A stretch of DNA of 54,711 bases from Candidatus Zixiibacteriota bacterium (lineage in GTDB: Bacteria; Zixibacteria; MSB-5A5; GN15; FEB-12): the NCBI GenBank assembly GCA_024280215.1, contig JAJRQO010000010.1, forward strand, positions 1 through 54,711. Direction: 5' to 3'. Position 1 is the stretch's first letter; each line of letters begins with the position of its first letter. A program made the position numbers and the translations under genes. Under the pieces are notes generated by a model that saw only the letters and a program-made list of their open reading frames with translations, was not told the origin of the DNA and ran no database searches. Below are positions 8,114 to 17,200 of this stretch, piece after piece.

Positions 8114-8185
8114 TAAAGAGATTAGTTCACAGGGAGAAAACTTACTTTGACCACATTGTTTGAAACAAAAATCAAGAACGGCATA

Positions 8186-10318
8186 ATGAAATTTAAAAAT
8201 ATTCTTTTACTCAGTCTTATTCTACTCACTTTATCATTGTTAAGCTGCTCGGATGATGAATCGAACAATCCAGTCTATGGTGAGACAAATCCAAGTGCAA
8301 CATTTATCCTTAGCGGGCAAGGTGTTCGCACCGAGCTTCCCAATTATGTGTACCTTCCATTTCAGGTCAATGATGCCAACGGTAAACCAATCACCAATTT
8401 AACTATTGATGATTTCAAATTCACTGAGCGACGAGTCCCAATTAACCCAATCATATCAGCACCGAAAATATTTACAAATGACGACCTCCCCTATGCATTT
8501 AAAACAGTTCTCATGATTGACAACTCTGCTAATCGTCAAATTGATTTAGCACTAATTAAAGAAGCGGCGAATTCATTTGTCGACTCTCTTGCATATAACC
8601 AACAGATTGCAATAGTTGCATTTTCCGACACAACAGAACTTCTACAAGATTTCACTACCGATATACAAGCACTCAAGAATGCAATCAATAGTATACAAGT
8701 ACAAAACTATACAATGAATATGTATGGCTCGGTACTATCGGCGGCGACACTTTGGGAGGATGTATACTCCCCCAAGACAATCAACCCAGGATTCATCGTT
8801 CTTGTTACTGGTAGTAATGACAACACTAACGCATATTCAATCTATGAGACTAATCTGCAGTTAAACCATAAACAGATTTATGCAATCTCAATTGGGAATG
8901 ATTTCAACTATATGGCACTTGATTCTCTTGACACCGAAGAATATATAGAACTTATCGATGCGTCCGAGCTTACAGCTGCTTTACAAGTTGTTCAAAACAA
9001 AATGGTCAACTGGGCTGACAATTATTATCTCTACTCGTACATGAGTGAATTGAGAGGTTACTACTTAAATATAATCACGTTAAGTCTTAATGTTAATGAA
9101 AACATAACTTCCGATGGGTTTGTTGAAGATCGTTTTCTTGCTCATTCATTTTACTCTATAGACGAAGGTGTCTTCATAAATTCATCCGCAGATAAACCAT
9201 TTGGGGTTGACTCTTTGGAAATCGGTTTTATCAATACAAGCATTATGAAGGCAGTTACTTTTTATGGTGACAACATTCCAAGATACAAGTGGTCAACAAC
9301 CAGTTCTCATATCACTATGGAAATTTCGGGACTACAAAATGAAATATTAACAGCTATATCAACTAACGTTATTGAACCAAATGCTACTATCACTCTTGTC
9401 GATGAAGCCAATAATTTTTCTCAGACCATTGCGGTTTCTTCATTGATGCTTGAACCGATACATGTTATAGAAACATCTGGTACTCCAAATGGAATTGCTG
9501 TCCGAGATAATTTTGCATATATCGCCGACTACTCCGAAGGTTTCAAAATTTTTGACATAACTGATAAAACCAAGCCCGACTCAGTAGGGTATTTTTCAAC
9601 ATGGAGTTCAACACGGGATGTATTCTTGCTGGGCAATTTTGCCTATGTAGCCAATTGGACCGAAGGTTTAACAATTATAGATATTTCAGACCCAGCCAAT
9701 GCACAACAAACTGGAGGGTTTAACACCTGTCGTTCACCTGCTCTCTTTGTTAGAGATACGCTTGCATTTATGGCAGATAACACTTGCGGGCTTACGATAC
9801 TTTCTGTTGCAGATTCATCGAACCCAACATTTATCTCACGCTATGATTCTGTGAGGTATTCATTTTCTTTAGATGTCGTCGGCGACTATGTCTATCTTGC
9901 CGACTTTAGTGGCGGGCTCAAAATTATAGATATTTCAGACCCTGCCAATCCTATTCGCAAAAGCACAATAAACCCTGGGTTACCATGCTACGATGTGAAA
10001 GTTCGAGGGAACTATGCCTATGTTGCCGTTGAGCAACGAGGTATATCTATAGTTGATATTTCAAATCCTTCGGCACCATTTGTAGTAAGCTCAAAATATA
10101 CCCCGGGAAGTGCCTATGAAATTGTTCTCGACGGTGATATTGCCTACATCGCTGATTATTATGGCGGTGTTTCTGTTTTAGATATTAGCAACCCGAACAG
10201 TATTAAGATATTAGATAATTTTGATACGGGAGATGCCTATTCAATTTACATTGATGGGAACTATCTCTATGTAGCCGACATGAAAACAGGTCTGCATATT
10301 TTTCATACTGCCTATTGA
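8186..10318 (+). CDS. Lipoprotein with von Willebrand A domain and LVIVD beta-propeller repeats
   Basis: 710 residues from the ATG at 8186, which gives a textbook lipoprotein signal ending LLSC (Cys21). An upstream in-frame TTG at 8147 has a better-spaced AGGGAG site and would add 13 residues, so the start is uncertain. The vWA domain follows (about residues 100-270) with VLMIDNSAN at the metal site; the canonical DxSxS is degenerate at its last position. From about 425 to the end run seven LVIVD repeats of about 42 residues, each of the form YAYIADxxxGLxIIDISDPxNP, typically folding as a surface beta-propeller. Likely cell-surface adhesion or binding; the ligand is unknown. Confidence 0.85.
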   Translation: MKFKNILLLSLILLTLSLLSCSDDESNNPVYGETNPSATFILSGQGVRTELPNYVYLPFQVNDANGKPITNLTIDDFKFTERRVPINPIISAPKIFTNDDLPYAFKTVLMIDNSANRQIDLALIKEAANSFVDSLAYNQQIAIVAFSDTTELLQDFTTDIQALKNAINSIQVQNYTMNMYGSVLSAATLWEDVYSPKTINPGFIVLVTGSNDNTNAYSIYETNLQLNHKQIYAISIGNDFNYMALDSLDTEEYIELIDASELTAALQVVQNKMVNWADNYYLYSYMSELRGYYLNIITLSLNVNENITSDGFVEDRFLAHSFYSIDEGVFINSSADKPFGVDSLEIGFINTSIMKAVTFYGDNIPRYKWSTTSSHITMEISGLQNEILTAISTNVIEPNATITLVDEANNFSQTIAVSSLMLEPIHVIETSGTPNGIAVRDNFAYIADYSEGFKIFDITDKTKPDSVGYFSTWSSTRDVFLLGNFAYVANWTEGLTIIDISDPANAQQTGGFNTCRSPALFVRDTLAFMADNTCGLTILSVADSSNPTFISRYDSVRYSFSLDVVGDYVYLADFSGGLKIIDISDPANPIRKSTINPGLPCYDVKVRGNYAYVAVEQRGISIVDISNPSAPFVVSSKYTPGSAYEIVLDGDIAYIADYYGGVSVLDISNPNSIKILDNFDTGDAYSIYIDGNYLYVADMKTGLHIFHTAY

Positions 10319-10394
10319 TTGTAGGTCTCTACTCCACATGGTAATTCGTAATAACTGCTGTGCGATTAGTTTTTTATGAAACAGCTTTCAGGCT

Positions 10395-10419
10395 GTTACC
10401 TGTTCATCTCGTCGATGAG
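10395..10419 (-). repeat. Displaced copy of the coaX 3' end (att-like direct repeat, distal)
   Basis: These 25 bases are identical to 11124-11148, which encode the last codons and stop of coaX. Similarity continues 11 bases further (8 of 11 match). Read on the minus strand the copy still spells S-G-L-C-L-I-D-E-M-N-R-stop, against T-G-L-R-L-I-D-E-M-N-R-stop in coaX. It therefore looks like a diverged second coaX end left behind the HEPN-like gene. Confidence 0.85.
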
Positions 10420-10437
10420 ACAAAGTCCTGATTCTAC

Positions 10438-11115
10438 TTAATAACCTTTGTCATGCAAAGAAGAAATAAGTTCATTAAATGTTAAGATACTTCTTTCAAG
10501 AAATACTTTATTGAAATCAGACCCTAGTAATACTTCTTTTGAATGTTCTTGAAGATTAATATTTGGATAAAGTACCTTACAATTTTCGATAAGAATTATT
10601 GTTTGTTCGATTTTTCTTTCAATAACTCCATTATTATGAATTGAAGCATTCCTTATATTTGAAAGTAACTTCAATTCACTATCATGTTGAAAAAACAGAG
10701 GTTGTTCAATTTTAAGTACTTTTTGTAGATAAGTTTTAACTTGGTTGATTCCAGAACCCTTAAGATCACTTAAAAGAATAGAACTTGAGTTATTTTCTGT
10801 ATGTTTACAAATATCAATTAAGTTTTTTTCTAAAAAAGAATAACTTGTTAAAAACAGAGACCTTCTAATAAGGTCTGGAAATGTTTCTGTGAAATTTTGA
10901 TATTCTTCAATTTGTCCTTCAAAAATATGATTCGCATATTCATCATTTCCAAATTGTTCTTCAAGTTCTTCTAAGCTTTTACCATTTTCATTTAACTCAT
11001 TTTTTTTATTATTGAAGTAGTTTTCAATAACTGTATTTAGACCTAAAAAATTATTTAGTTCATAGTTAATGGAGAGCTGAAATACTGATGAAACTTTGTT
11101 TGAAAAAAATTCCAT
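10438..11115 (-). CDS. HEPN-like protein inserted behind coaX
   Basis: 225 residues, cytosolic and largely helical. A helix-rich N-terminal half (with a charged segment at about 36-60) is followed by SYSFLEKNLIDICKH (about 91-105), then SDLKGSGINQVKTYL and LLSNIRNASIHNNG. R155-N-x3-H160 fits the R-x4-6-H motif of HEPN ribonuclease-like domains, so an RNA-cutting toxin or defence role is possible; the identification rests on the motif and helix pattern. The gene starts 9 bases after the coaX stop with no clear ribosome site, which suggests translation coupled to coaX. It is flanked by direct repeats of the coaX 3' end and is more AT-rich than coaX, both consistent with acquisition by transfer. 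Confidence 0.65.
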   Translation of the reverse strand: MEFFSNKVSSVFQLSINYELNNFLGLNTVIENYFNNKKNELNENGKSLEELEEQFGNDEYANHIFEGQIEEYQNFTETFPDLIRRSLFLTSYSFLEKNLIDICKHTENNSSSILLSDLKGSGINQVKTYLQKVLKIEQPLFFQHDSELKLLSNIRNASIHNNGVIERKIEQTIILIENCKVLYPNINLQEHSKEVLLGSDFNKVFLERSILTFNELISSLHDKGY

Positions 11116-11123
11116 ATGTGGCG

Positions 11124-11148
11124 GTTACCTGTTCATCTCGTCGATGAG
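11124..11148 (-). repeat. coaX 3' end (att-like direct repeat, proximal)
   Basis: The 25-base partner of 10395-10419. It covers the coaX stop codon (11125-11127) and the seven codons before it. The unit from one repeat to the next is 729 bases and contains only the HEPN-like gene. Confidence 0.85.
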
Positions 11149-11892
11149 TCGAAGACCTGTCAGGGTCAGAGTTGGTTCGACAAAGGCGATATGTTTGGAA
11201 AATTTTTCGATACCTTTGGCAAGTCCACCCGTCGCAATCACTGTACAGTTTGTAAAGTTTGTTTCTTCGATAATTTTTTCAATAATAAAATCGACCTGTC
11301 CAACTGTTCCATAAAACAGTCCCGACTTGAGCGCACCCGCAGTAGATTTACCAACGACGGCATCGGGTGGTTCGATAGATACTTCAAAAAGTCGTGCTGC
11401 TTTTTTGGCAAGTTGCTCAAGTGAGGTTTCAGGTCCTGGGATAATCACACCACCGATATAGGCACCCTCGGCATTGACAATATCAAATGTTGTTGCGGTG
11501 CCAAAGTCGACAATAATAAGTGGTCCCGAAAATTTATCAAAGCCTGCGGCAGCGTTGGCAATTCGGTCGGCACCAACTTGGTTGGGATTATCTATCTCGA
11601 TTGTAATTGGCAAATCGAGTTTATGCGATACGACAGTTGGGATACATCCGAGATAGGATTTTGTCACCATCTCAAATGTTCTTGTCAATGGTGGTACCAC
11701 CGAGCAGATAATCGCTGATTCAATATCTTCGTTTTGGCAACTCATATTTGAAAGCCATTGGGAGATAAGCAGTCCCGCTTCATCGGCTGTCATGTTATGA
11801 CGTGACGCCATACGAAAGTGGTCTTTGAGACGAGTCCCTTTAAAAAGTCCTATGACAATATTTGTATTGCCGATATCGATAGTCAGTAGCAT
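11125..11892 (-). CDS. coaX: Type III pantothenate kinase
   Basis: 255 residues, standard for CoaX. It phosphorylates pantothenate, the first step of coenzyme A synthesis, in the cytosol. It belongs to the ASKHA fold: the N-terminal phosphate loop LLTIDIGNTNIVIGLF is clear, as are the P-site GADRIANAAAGF and the second phosphate loop IVDFGTATTFDIV. The gene lies 55 bases from the recA terminator hairpin, so it probably has its own promoter. Its last codons are the site at which the HEPN-like insert joins, and the coding sequence remains intact across the junction. Confidence 0.95.
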   Translation of the reverse strand: MLLTIDIGNTNIVIGLFKGTRLKDHFRMASRHNMTADEAGLLISQWLSNMSCQNEDIESAIICSVVPPLTRTFEMVTKSYLGCIPTVVSHKLDLPITIEIDNPNQVGADRIANAAAGFDKFSGPLIIVDFGTATTFDIVNAEGAYIGGVIIPGPETSLEQLAKKAARLFEVSIEPPDAVVGKSTAGALKSGLFYGTVGQVDFIIEKIIEETNFTNCTVIATGGLAKGIEKFSKHIAFVEPTLTLTGLRLIDEMNR

Positions 11893-11946
11893 GAAGACAA
11901 TATGCGTAGAAAATTGTGAGAAGTCAAATTATCATATAGTTACAAA

Positions 11947-11974
11947 AAAAGAGCGGACAAAAATCCGCTCTTTT
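11947..11974. terminator. Intrinsic terminator downstream of recA
   Basis: AAAAGAGCGGA-caaaaa-TCCGCTCTTTT, 11-bp perfect arms with T-runs on both strands. It ends the recA transcript (minus strand). Confidence 0.9.
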
Positions 11975-11998
11975 AAACAAACTATACAGGATGCAAGA

Positions 11999-13099
11999 TT
12001 ATTCTTTTACTGCGACTTCTGCTTTTTCTTCTTCGACGACTTCAACGGAATCATCTTTAATCATGCCCAAAGCAACTTTGACTTGGTTGAGAATATCATC
12101 CATAACCTCAGGAGAGTCGAGCAAAAATTGTTTTGCTTTTTCTCTTCCCTGACCAAGCCGCTCGGCACCATAGGAGAACCATGACCCAGATTTTTCAATA
12201 ATACCACAATCTACCGCTTTGTCGACAAGCTCACCAACAAATGAGACACCTTTGCCATAGATAATATCAAACTCGGCTTCTCTAAATGGAGGAGCCATTT
12301 TATTTTTAATTACTCGAACACGAGTACGGTTACCGATAGGCTCGTTGTTGTCTTTGATAGTCGCAATCCGACGGATATCCATACGCACCGATGAATAGAA
12401 CTTGAGTGCATTCCCACCAGTTGTTGTTTCAGGAGAACCAAACATGACACCAATTTTCATACGAATTTGGTTGATAAAGACAAGTGATGTTTTTGATTTT
12501 GAAATAACACTGGTCAATTTTCTGAGTGCTTGAGACATAAGACGAGCTTGCAGTCCCATGTGTGAGTCACCCATATCGCCTTCGATTTCTGCTTTTGGTG
12601 TCAAAGCAGCGACGGAATCGACCACAATAATATCAATAACACCTGAGCGAACCAAAGTTTCACAGATTTCAAGTGCTTGTTCACCAGTGTCAGGTTGTGA
12701 AACAAGCAGATTGTCGGTGTCGACACCTAATGCTCTGGCGTAGGTCGCATCGAGAGCATGCTCTGCATCGATAAATGCGGCCGTACCACCTGCTTTTTGT
12801 GCTTCGGCGATAAAATGTAGTGCCATTGTTGTTTTACCAGATGATTCTGGTCCATAAATTTCACACACTCTTCCACGAGGAATCCCGCCTATACCGAGAG
12901 CATAGTCTAAACCGAGTGAACCAGTTGGAATATATTCAACTTCTAAAACTTGGTTGTCGCCGAGACGCATGATTGAGCCTTTACCAAAAGAGCGTTCAAT
13001 CTGTGTGAGGGCAGCATCGAGTGCTTTTTGACGGTCTGGAGCTTGAGTACCTGCCATGTCCGCTGTACCTTTCTTTATATTTAATTTCTTTTTTGCCAT
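11999..13099 (-). CDS. recA: Recombinase RecA
   Basis: 366 residues from the ATG at 13099 ([11 protein letters not shown]); a TTG four codons earlier is also in frame but a less likely start. RecA forms ATP-dependent filaments on single-stranded DNA, drives homologous recombination and, in many bacteria, triggers LexA cleavage. Walker [10 protein letters not shown] is at about residues 83-91. Also visible are the [10 protein letters not shown] segment, the [20 protein letters not shown] region with the loop that contacts DNA, and [20 protein letters not shown]. The tail is acidic ([15 protein letters not shown]). It is monocistronic, with a strong terminator. Confidence 0.98.
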   Translation of the reverse strand: MAKKKLNIKKGTADMAGTQAPDRQKALDAALTQIERSFGKGSIMRLGDNQVLEVEYIPTGSLGLDYALGIGGIPRGRVCEIYGPESSGKTTMALHFIAEAQKAGGTAAFIDAEHALDATYARALGVDTDNLLVSQPDTGEQALEICETLVRSGVIDIIVVDSVAALTPKAEIEGDMGDSHMGLQARLMSQALRKLTSVISKSKTSLVFINQIRMKIGVMFGSPETTTGGNALKFYSSVRMDIRRIATIKDNNEPIGNRTRVRVIKNKMAPPFREAEFDIIYGKGVSFVGELVDKAVDCGIIEKSGSWFSYGAERLGQGREKAKQFLLDSPEVMDDILNQVKVALGMIKDDSVEVVEEEKAEVAVKE

Positions 13100-13143
13100 A
13101 TATGAATCCAATCTATTAAGTTTTATTGAATTAATATATCACA

Positions 13144-13189
13144 TTTTACGTAAAAATAAAATAACTAATTAGACTGACAGGGTATGTCA
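13144..13189 (-). promoter_or_regulatory. Two palindromes upstream of recA, candidate operator
   Basis: TTTTACGTAAAA, a perfect 12-bp palindrome (13144-13155), and TGACA-N5-TGTCA (13175-13189) lie 45-90 bases upstream of the recA start. Neither matches the Escherichia (CTGT-N8-ACAG) or Bacillus (GAAC-N4-GTTC) LexA boxes. Either could be the damage-response operator of this lineage; this is speculation from position alone. Confidence 0.3.
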
Positions 13190-13243
13190 CTCTTTTTTTT
13201 GGGAAAAATGAATTTTTATTGCTGAAATTGACTCTAAATGAAA

Positions 13244-13271
13244 AGCTGTCAGGAAAGGGTTCCTGACAGCT
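13244..13271. repeat. Perfect stem-loop upstream of recA
   Basis: AGCTGTCAGGAA-aggg-TTCCTGACAGCT, 12-bp arms. The inner part TCAGGAA/TTCCTGA recurs at 14015-14032 with the loop tgag. Confidence 0.75.
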
Positions 13272-13280
13272 ATAAAGGTT

Positions 13281-13310
13281 TGTAGGAGCGTTTTATAAAA
13301 TGCACCTACA
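13281..13310. repeat. Long near-perfect palindrome
   Basis: TGTAGG-a-GCGTTTTATAAAATGC-a-CCTACA: 30 bases folding on themselves apart from one mismatched pair and one G-T pair. Related to the palindrome at 5397-5414. Confidence 0.7.
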
Positions 13311-13314
13311 ATCA

Positions 13315-13338
13315 GACAGGGCAATGCCCTATCGGTAC
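13315..13338 (+). repeat. Dispersed stem-loop, AGGGCAATGCCCT family
   Basis: gacAGGGCaatGCCCTatcGGTAC, 10 bases before the stop of the DUF1971 gene. Copies at 14044-14067 (same strand) and 21994-22017 (opposite strand) keep the GGTAC tail. Confidence 0.75.
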
Positions 13339-13348
13339 AAATGTCATG

Positions 13349-13699
13349 CTATTTATCTAAAAAATCTTCGCCTGGGCGTTCACCCTCATTATTTGCAACG
13401 ACATCAACTGGCATCTGATAGAATTCGACACGGAATTTCACAGGACCGTCGATGACAACATGATGAAACCGATCTGGGTATATTATAATCGGATGGTCTG
13501 TATCAGCATCTAACACATTTGAGGCGTCATCTTCCCATACAAATTTCAAGCTTCCTTCTTCAACGACCACAAGCCCGTATTTCCCTTTTGGGGCAAGATG
13601 GTTTTTGAGGATTCCTTTGACCACAGTCACTTCATCCATAGTAGGAGTTGAGCCAACTTTGACAGCTTTTTCTGGGAGAGTATCATTTTGAAAGTTCAT
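13349..13699 (-). CDS. DUF1971 (YeaR/TehB-like) small cupin-type protein
   Basis: 116 residues. The sequence runs TLPEKAVKVGSTPTMDE, KGILKNHLAPKGKYGLVVVEEG and YPDRFHHVVIDGPVKFRVEFY, which matches the DUF1971 domain found in YeaR and at the end of some tellurite-resistance TehB proteins: a compact beta-barrel with a conserved His-rich face (NHLAPKGKYG and RFHHV). Its biochemical role is not established; in enterobacteria yeaR responds to nitrate and nitric oxide. A good AAGGA site precedes the start. It is monocistronic between recA and dnaE. Confidence 0.8.
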   Translation of the reverse strand: MNFQNDTLPEKAVKVGSTPTMDEVTVVKGILKNHLAPKGKYGLVVVEEGSLKFVWEDDASNVLDADTDHPIIIYPDRFHHVVIDGPVKFRVEFYQMPVDVVANNEGERPGEDFLDK

Positions 13700-14211
13700 C
13701 TGTTTTCCTTTTTTACATTTAAGAGTTATCTCTTTATACTAAAAAATAGCCTTAAAAGCCTAAAAGATACTTTACTTAAGTCAATAAAACCGAAAATAAA
13801 TGTAGATTATGGAGCTATTATCTCTTTGACAAAAAGCACAACCTTTCTCAGCCAAATACAAAGTCTGGGATAGAAGTATAGTTAGCTGATTAATAAGTTT
13901 ATCTGTTTCTTATTTATCAATAAATAAACGATAATTTCGATATAATTGTCAAATATAAATAAACCGCTTCTGTACTGGACTCCGGCTCCGCCGGAGAGGA
14001 GATTGAGGTAATCGTCAGGAATGAGTTCCTGAAGACGCTGTGAGACAGGGCAATGCCCTGTCGGTACGGCTATTTGTTTTGCCCCACAAAAAATCACTTT
14101 TTTATCCCTAAGTTTTCAAAAAGAGATTGACGATTTCATCGTTTAGTAGTACTTATAAAGGAGTACTTTTAATCTGATAAATTTTATCCTAAGAAGGCGA
14201 ATTATCACTCT
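13700..14211. other. Intergenic region between divergent DUF1971 and dnaE genes
   Basis: About 510 bases. The left half is plain AT-rich DNA, where I see no coding frame of quality. The right half contains three stem-loops in a row (13974-14067). The dnaE promoter must lie after them, but no good hexamers were found. Confidence 0.6.
13974..14067 (+). repeat. Cluster of three dispersed stem-loops
   Basis: In order: the CTGGAyTCC family member ACTGGACTCCGGC-tcc-GCCGGAGAGGA (13974-14000); TCAGGAA-tgag-TTCCTGA (14015-14032); and GACAGGGC-aat-GCCCTGTC followed by GGTAC (14044-14067). Each has relatives elsewhere in the window in other combinations, so they behave as separable units. Confidence 0.8.
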
Positions 14212-17200
14212 GTGAAATATTCCAATTTTATACATCTGCATACTCATAGTCAGTACTCTCTATTAGATGGTGCTTGCCGACTTGATGCGGTCATCAAAAG
14301 AGCAATCGAACTCAAAATGCCCTCTCTTGCTATTACCGACCATGGAAACATGTTTGGAGCAATCGAATTCTACAAAAAAGCAAAAAAAGCTGGTATCAAG
14401 CCGATTATCGGATGCGAAACATACGTTGCTGGTGGTTCACGACATGATAAAAAACCATCACGGGAACATCCTGATGGTGGCTACCATATGGTGCTGCTTG
14501 CTAAAAATGAAATCGGTTATAAAAATTTAATCAAGTTGACATCGGCTGGATTTTTAGAAGGCTTCTACCACCGCCCTCGTATTGATAAAGATCTGCTTCG
14601 AGAATATGGCGAGGGTATCATCGCTACATCGGCATGTCTCAAAGGCGAGGTCAACTGGAATCTGATGCATGGCAACACCGACCGAGCGGTCACAGTCGCA
14701 CGGGAACTTGAAGAGATATTTGGAAAAGGGAATTTCTTTTTAGAAATTCAAAACCATGGTATAGATAAAGAGATTAACAATATTCCCAAGATAGATGCTA
14801 TCTCTCGTGAGACAGGCATTCCGATGGTTGTCACCAACGATTGCCATTATCTTCGACAAGAAGACGCCGACGCACATGATGCCCTGATTTGTATTCAGAC
14901 AGGTAAAAATGTCGAAGATGAAAAACGGATGAAGTACAATACCGACCAGATTTATTTTAAATCACATAATGAGATGGAACAACTTTTTGGTGATTTTAAA
15001 CCGGCTATGGAAAACACGATGCATATCGCCGAATCTTGTAATCTTGAAATTGAACTCGGCAATCTGAAACTTCCGAAATTTCCTATCCCGACTCCATTTG
15101 TTGAACCTGATGCATATCTGAAACATCTTTGCGAAGAAGGATGCGAACGACTCTACGGCGGTATCGACGAAGTGGTACGGACACGGTTGGACTATGAGCT
15201 GAGCGTTATCAAAAGAATGGGATATGCGGGCTATTTTCTTATTACAAAAGATTTTATTGACTACTCTCGCTCGATTGGGGTACGGGTTGGCCCTGGACGT
15301 GGTTCCGCGGCAGGTTCATTGGTATCCTATGCATTGAAGATTACTACAATTGATCCTATCAAGTTTGATCTGCTTTTTGAAAGGTTCTTAAATCCTGAAC
15401 GTATTTCGATGCCTGATATTGATATTGATTTTGCTGACCGTGGTCGTGAAAAAATTATTCACTACGTTGTAGAAAAATATGGTAAAGATAATGTTTGCCA
15501 GATTATTACCTTTGGAACCATGGCAGCACGGGGCGTGATTCGTGATGTCGGACGAGTGCTGAGTGTACCATACGCCGAGGTTGATAAAATTGCCAAGATG
15601 GTTCCTGAAGGCCCTGGAGTGACATTGACCCAAGCCTTAAAACAAGTACCTGAATTAAAAAAGCTCACACAGACCGACAAACGGATTGAAAAACTTCTTA
15701 ACTATTCTCTAACACTTGAAGGTCTGGCTCGTCATTGTTCAACCCATGCGGCTGGTGTGGTGATTGCACCATCGGCACTTACTGATTTTGTTCCACTTTT
15801 TAAAGGTTCCAAAGACGAAATAACAACTCAGTATGATATGAAAATGGTTGAGGAAATCGGTCTATTGAAAATGGATTTTTTAGGACTGAGAACCTTGACA
15901 GTTATTGACGATGCCTTGAAATTCATCAAAGATACACATCCTGAATTTGATATTGATATAGACGAAATTCCAATTGAAGATCCAAAGATTTATGAAATTT
16001 TTGCTCGTGGTGATACGATTGGTATTTTCCAATTTGAATCGGCGGGTATGCGTGACTATCTTCGTAAGTTAGGTCCTGAAAATTTCACCGACATTACCGC
16101 GATGAACGCTCTCTATCGACCTGGTCCACTCGACTCTGGTATGATTGATTTATATATCGAACGAAAAAAAGGGGCGGCATCGATAAAATTCGACCATCCT
16201 ATACTTGAAAAAATTCTCGGCAACACTTATGGTATTATTGTTTTCCAAGAACAAGTGCTACACATTGCCAATCACTTAGCTGGTTACTCATTAGGTAAGG
16301 CGGATTTTCTTCGTAAAGCGATGGGTAAAAAAGATGCAGCACTTATGGCGTCACAGAAAAAAGAGTTCCTTGCTGGTGCTGATGCGAATAACATTGATAG
16401 AAAAATTTCTGAAGATATTTTTGACCAGATAGAAACTTTTGCACGTTACGGATTCAACAAAGCTCACTCAACCTGCTACGCTTTCATCGCCTATCAAACA
16501 GCTTGGTTAAAATTATATTATCCAAAAGAATTTATGGCAGCTTTGATGACATCGGAAATAGGTTCTGCCGAACGGATATATGTTTTCTTAGAAGAATGCA
16601 AAAAAATGGGCATTGAAGTCATGCCACCAAATATCAATGAGTCAAAAACAAATTTCACTGTCGTTGGCAATAAGATTCTCTTTGGTTTAAAAGCTGTTAA
16701 AAATGTTGGAGATGGACCTGCAAAAGCTATCGAAACTGAAATGGTTAAAAATGGCAAGTTCAAAGATATGGCAGATTTTGTTAGCCGAGTTCCTCTTAAA
16801 GCTCTCAACCGTCGGACTATTGAATCCTTAATCAATGCAGGGGCTTGTGATGCTTTGGAGGGTAACAGAGCCCAAAAAGCGGAAGCGGTAGAAGCAATGC
16901 TTGAGTTCGGACATAAAGTTGCCGAAACTCATAGCTCTCATGACCTTTTTGCTGATGGTGGCGGAGCAATTGAACGGACTGCCCCTCTATTGAAAAATAT
17001 TGATGAGTTCTCAAATGCTGAAAAACTAAAGATGGAAAAAGAGATGCTCGGTTTTTATATTTCGGGGCATCCTCTTGATAAATATAGAGATACAGTCGAT
17101 TGTTTTACTACCTGCTCAATCGGCAAATTATCTGAGCTCAAAGATGGTACCGAAGTGACCGTCGGAGGTATTATTGCGGCGATAAAAACGATGATTGATA

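Larger units (their letters stand above)
7636..8185. other. Intergenic region with four unrelated palindromes and a promoter
   Basis: About 550 bases between divergent genes with no convincing coding frame. Four different hairpins are packed between 7777 and 8013 (listed separately), followed by a promoter for the gene at 8186. The density of palindromes is the highest in the window. Confidence 0.7.

Noticed and set aside
11116-11424. Plus-strand frame over the end of coaX
   Set aside because: Antisense shadow of CoaX, whose motifs are intact.
13112-13200. Classical LexA box before recA
   Set aside because: Neither CTGT-N8-ACAG nor GAAC-N4-GTTC is present; only unassigned palindromes are.
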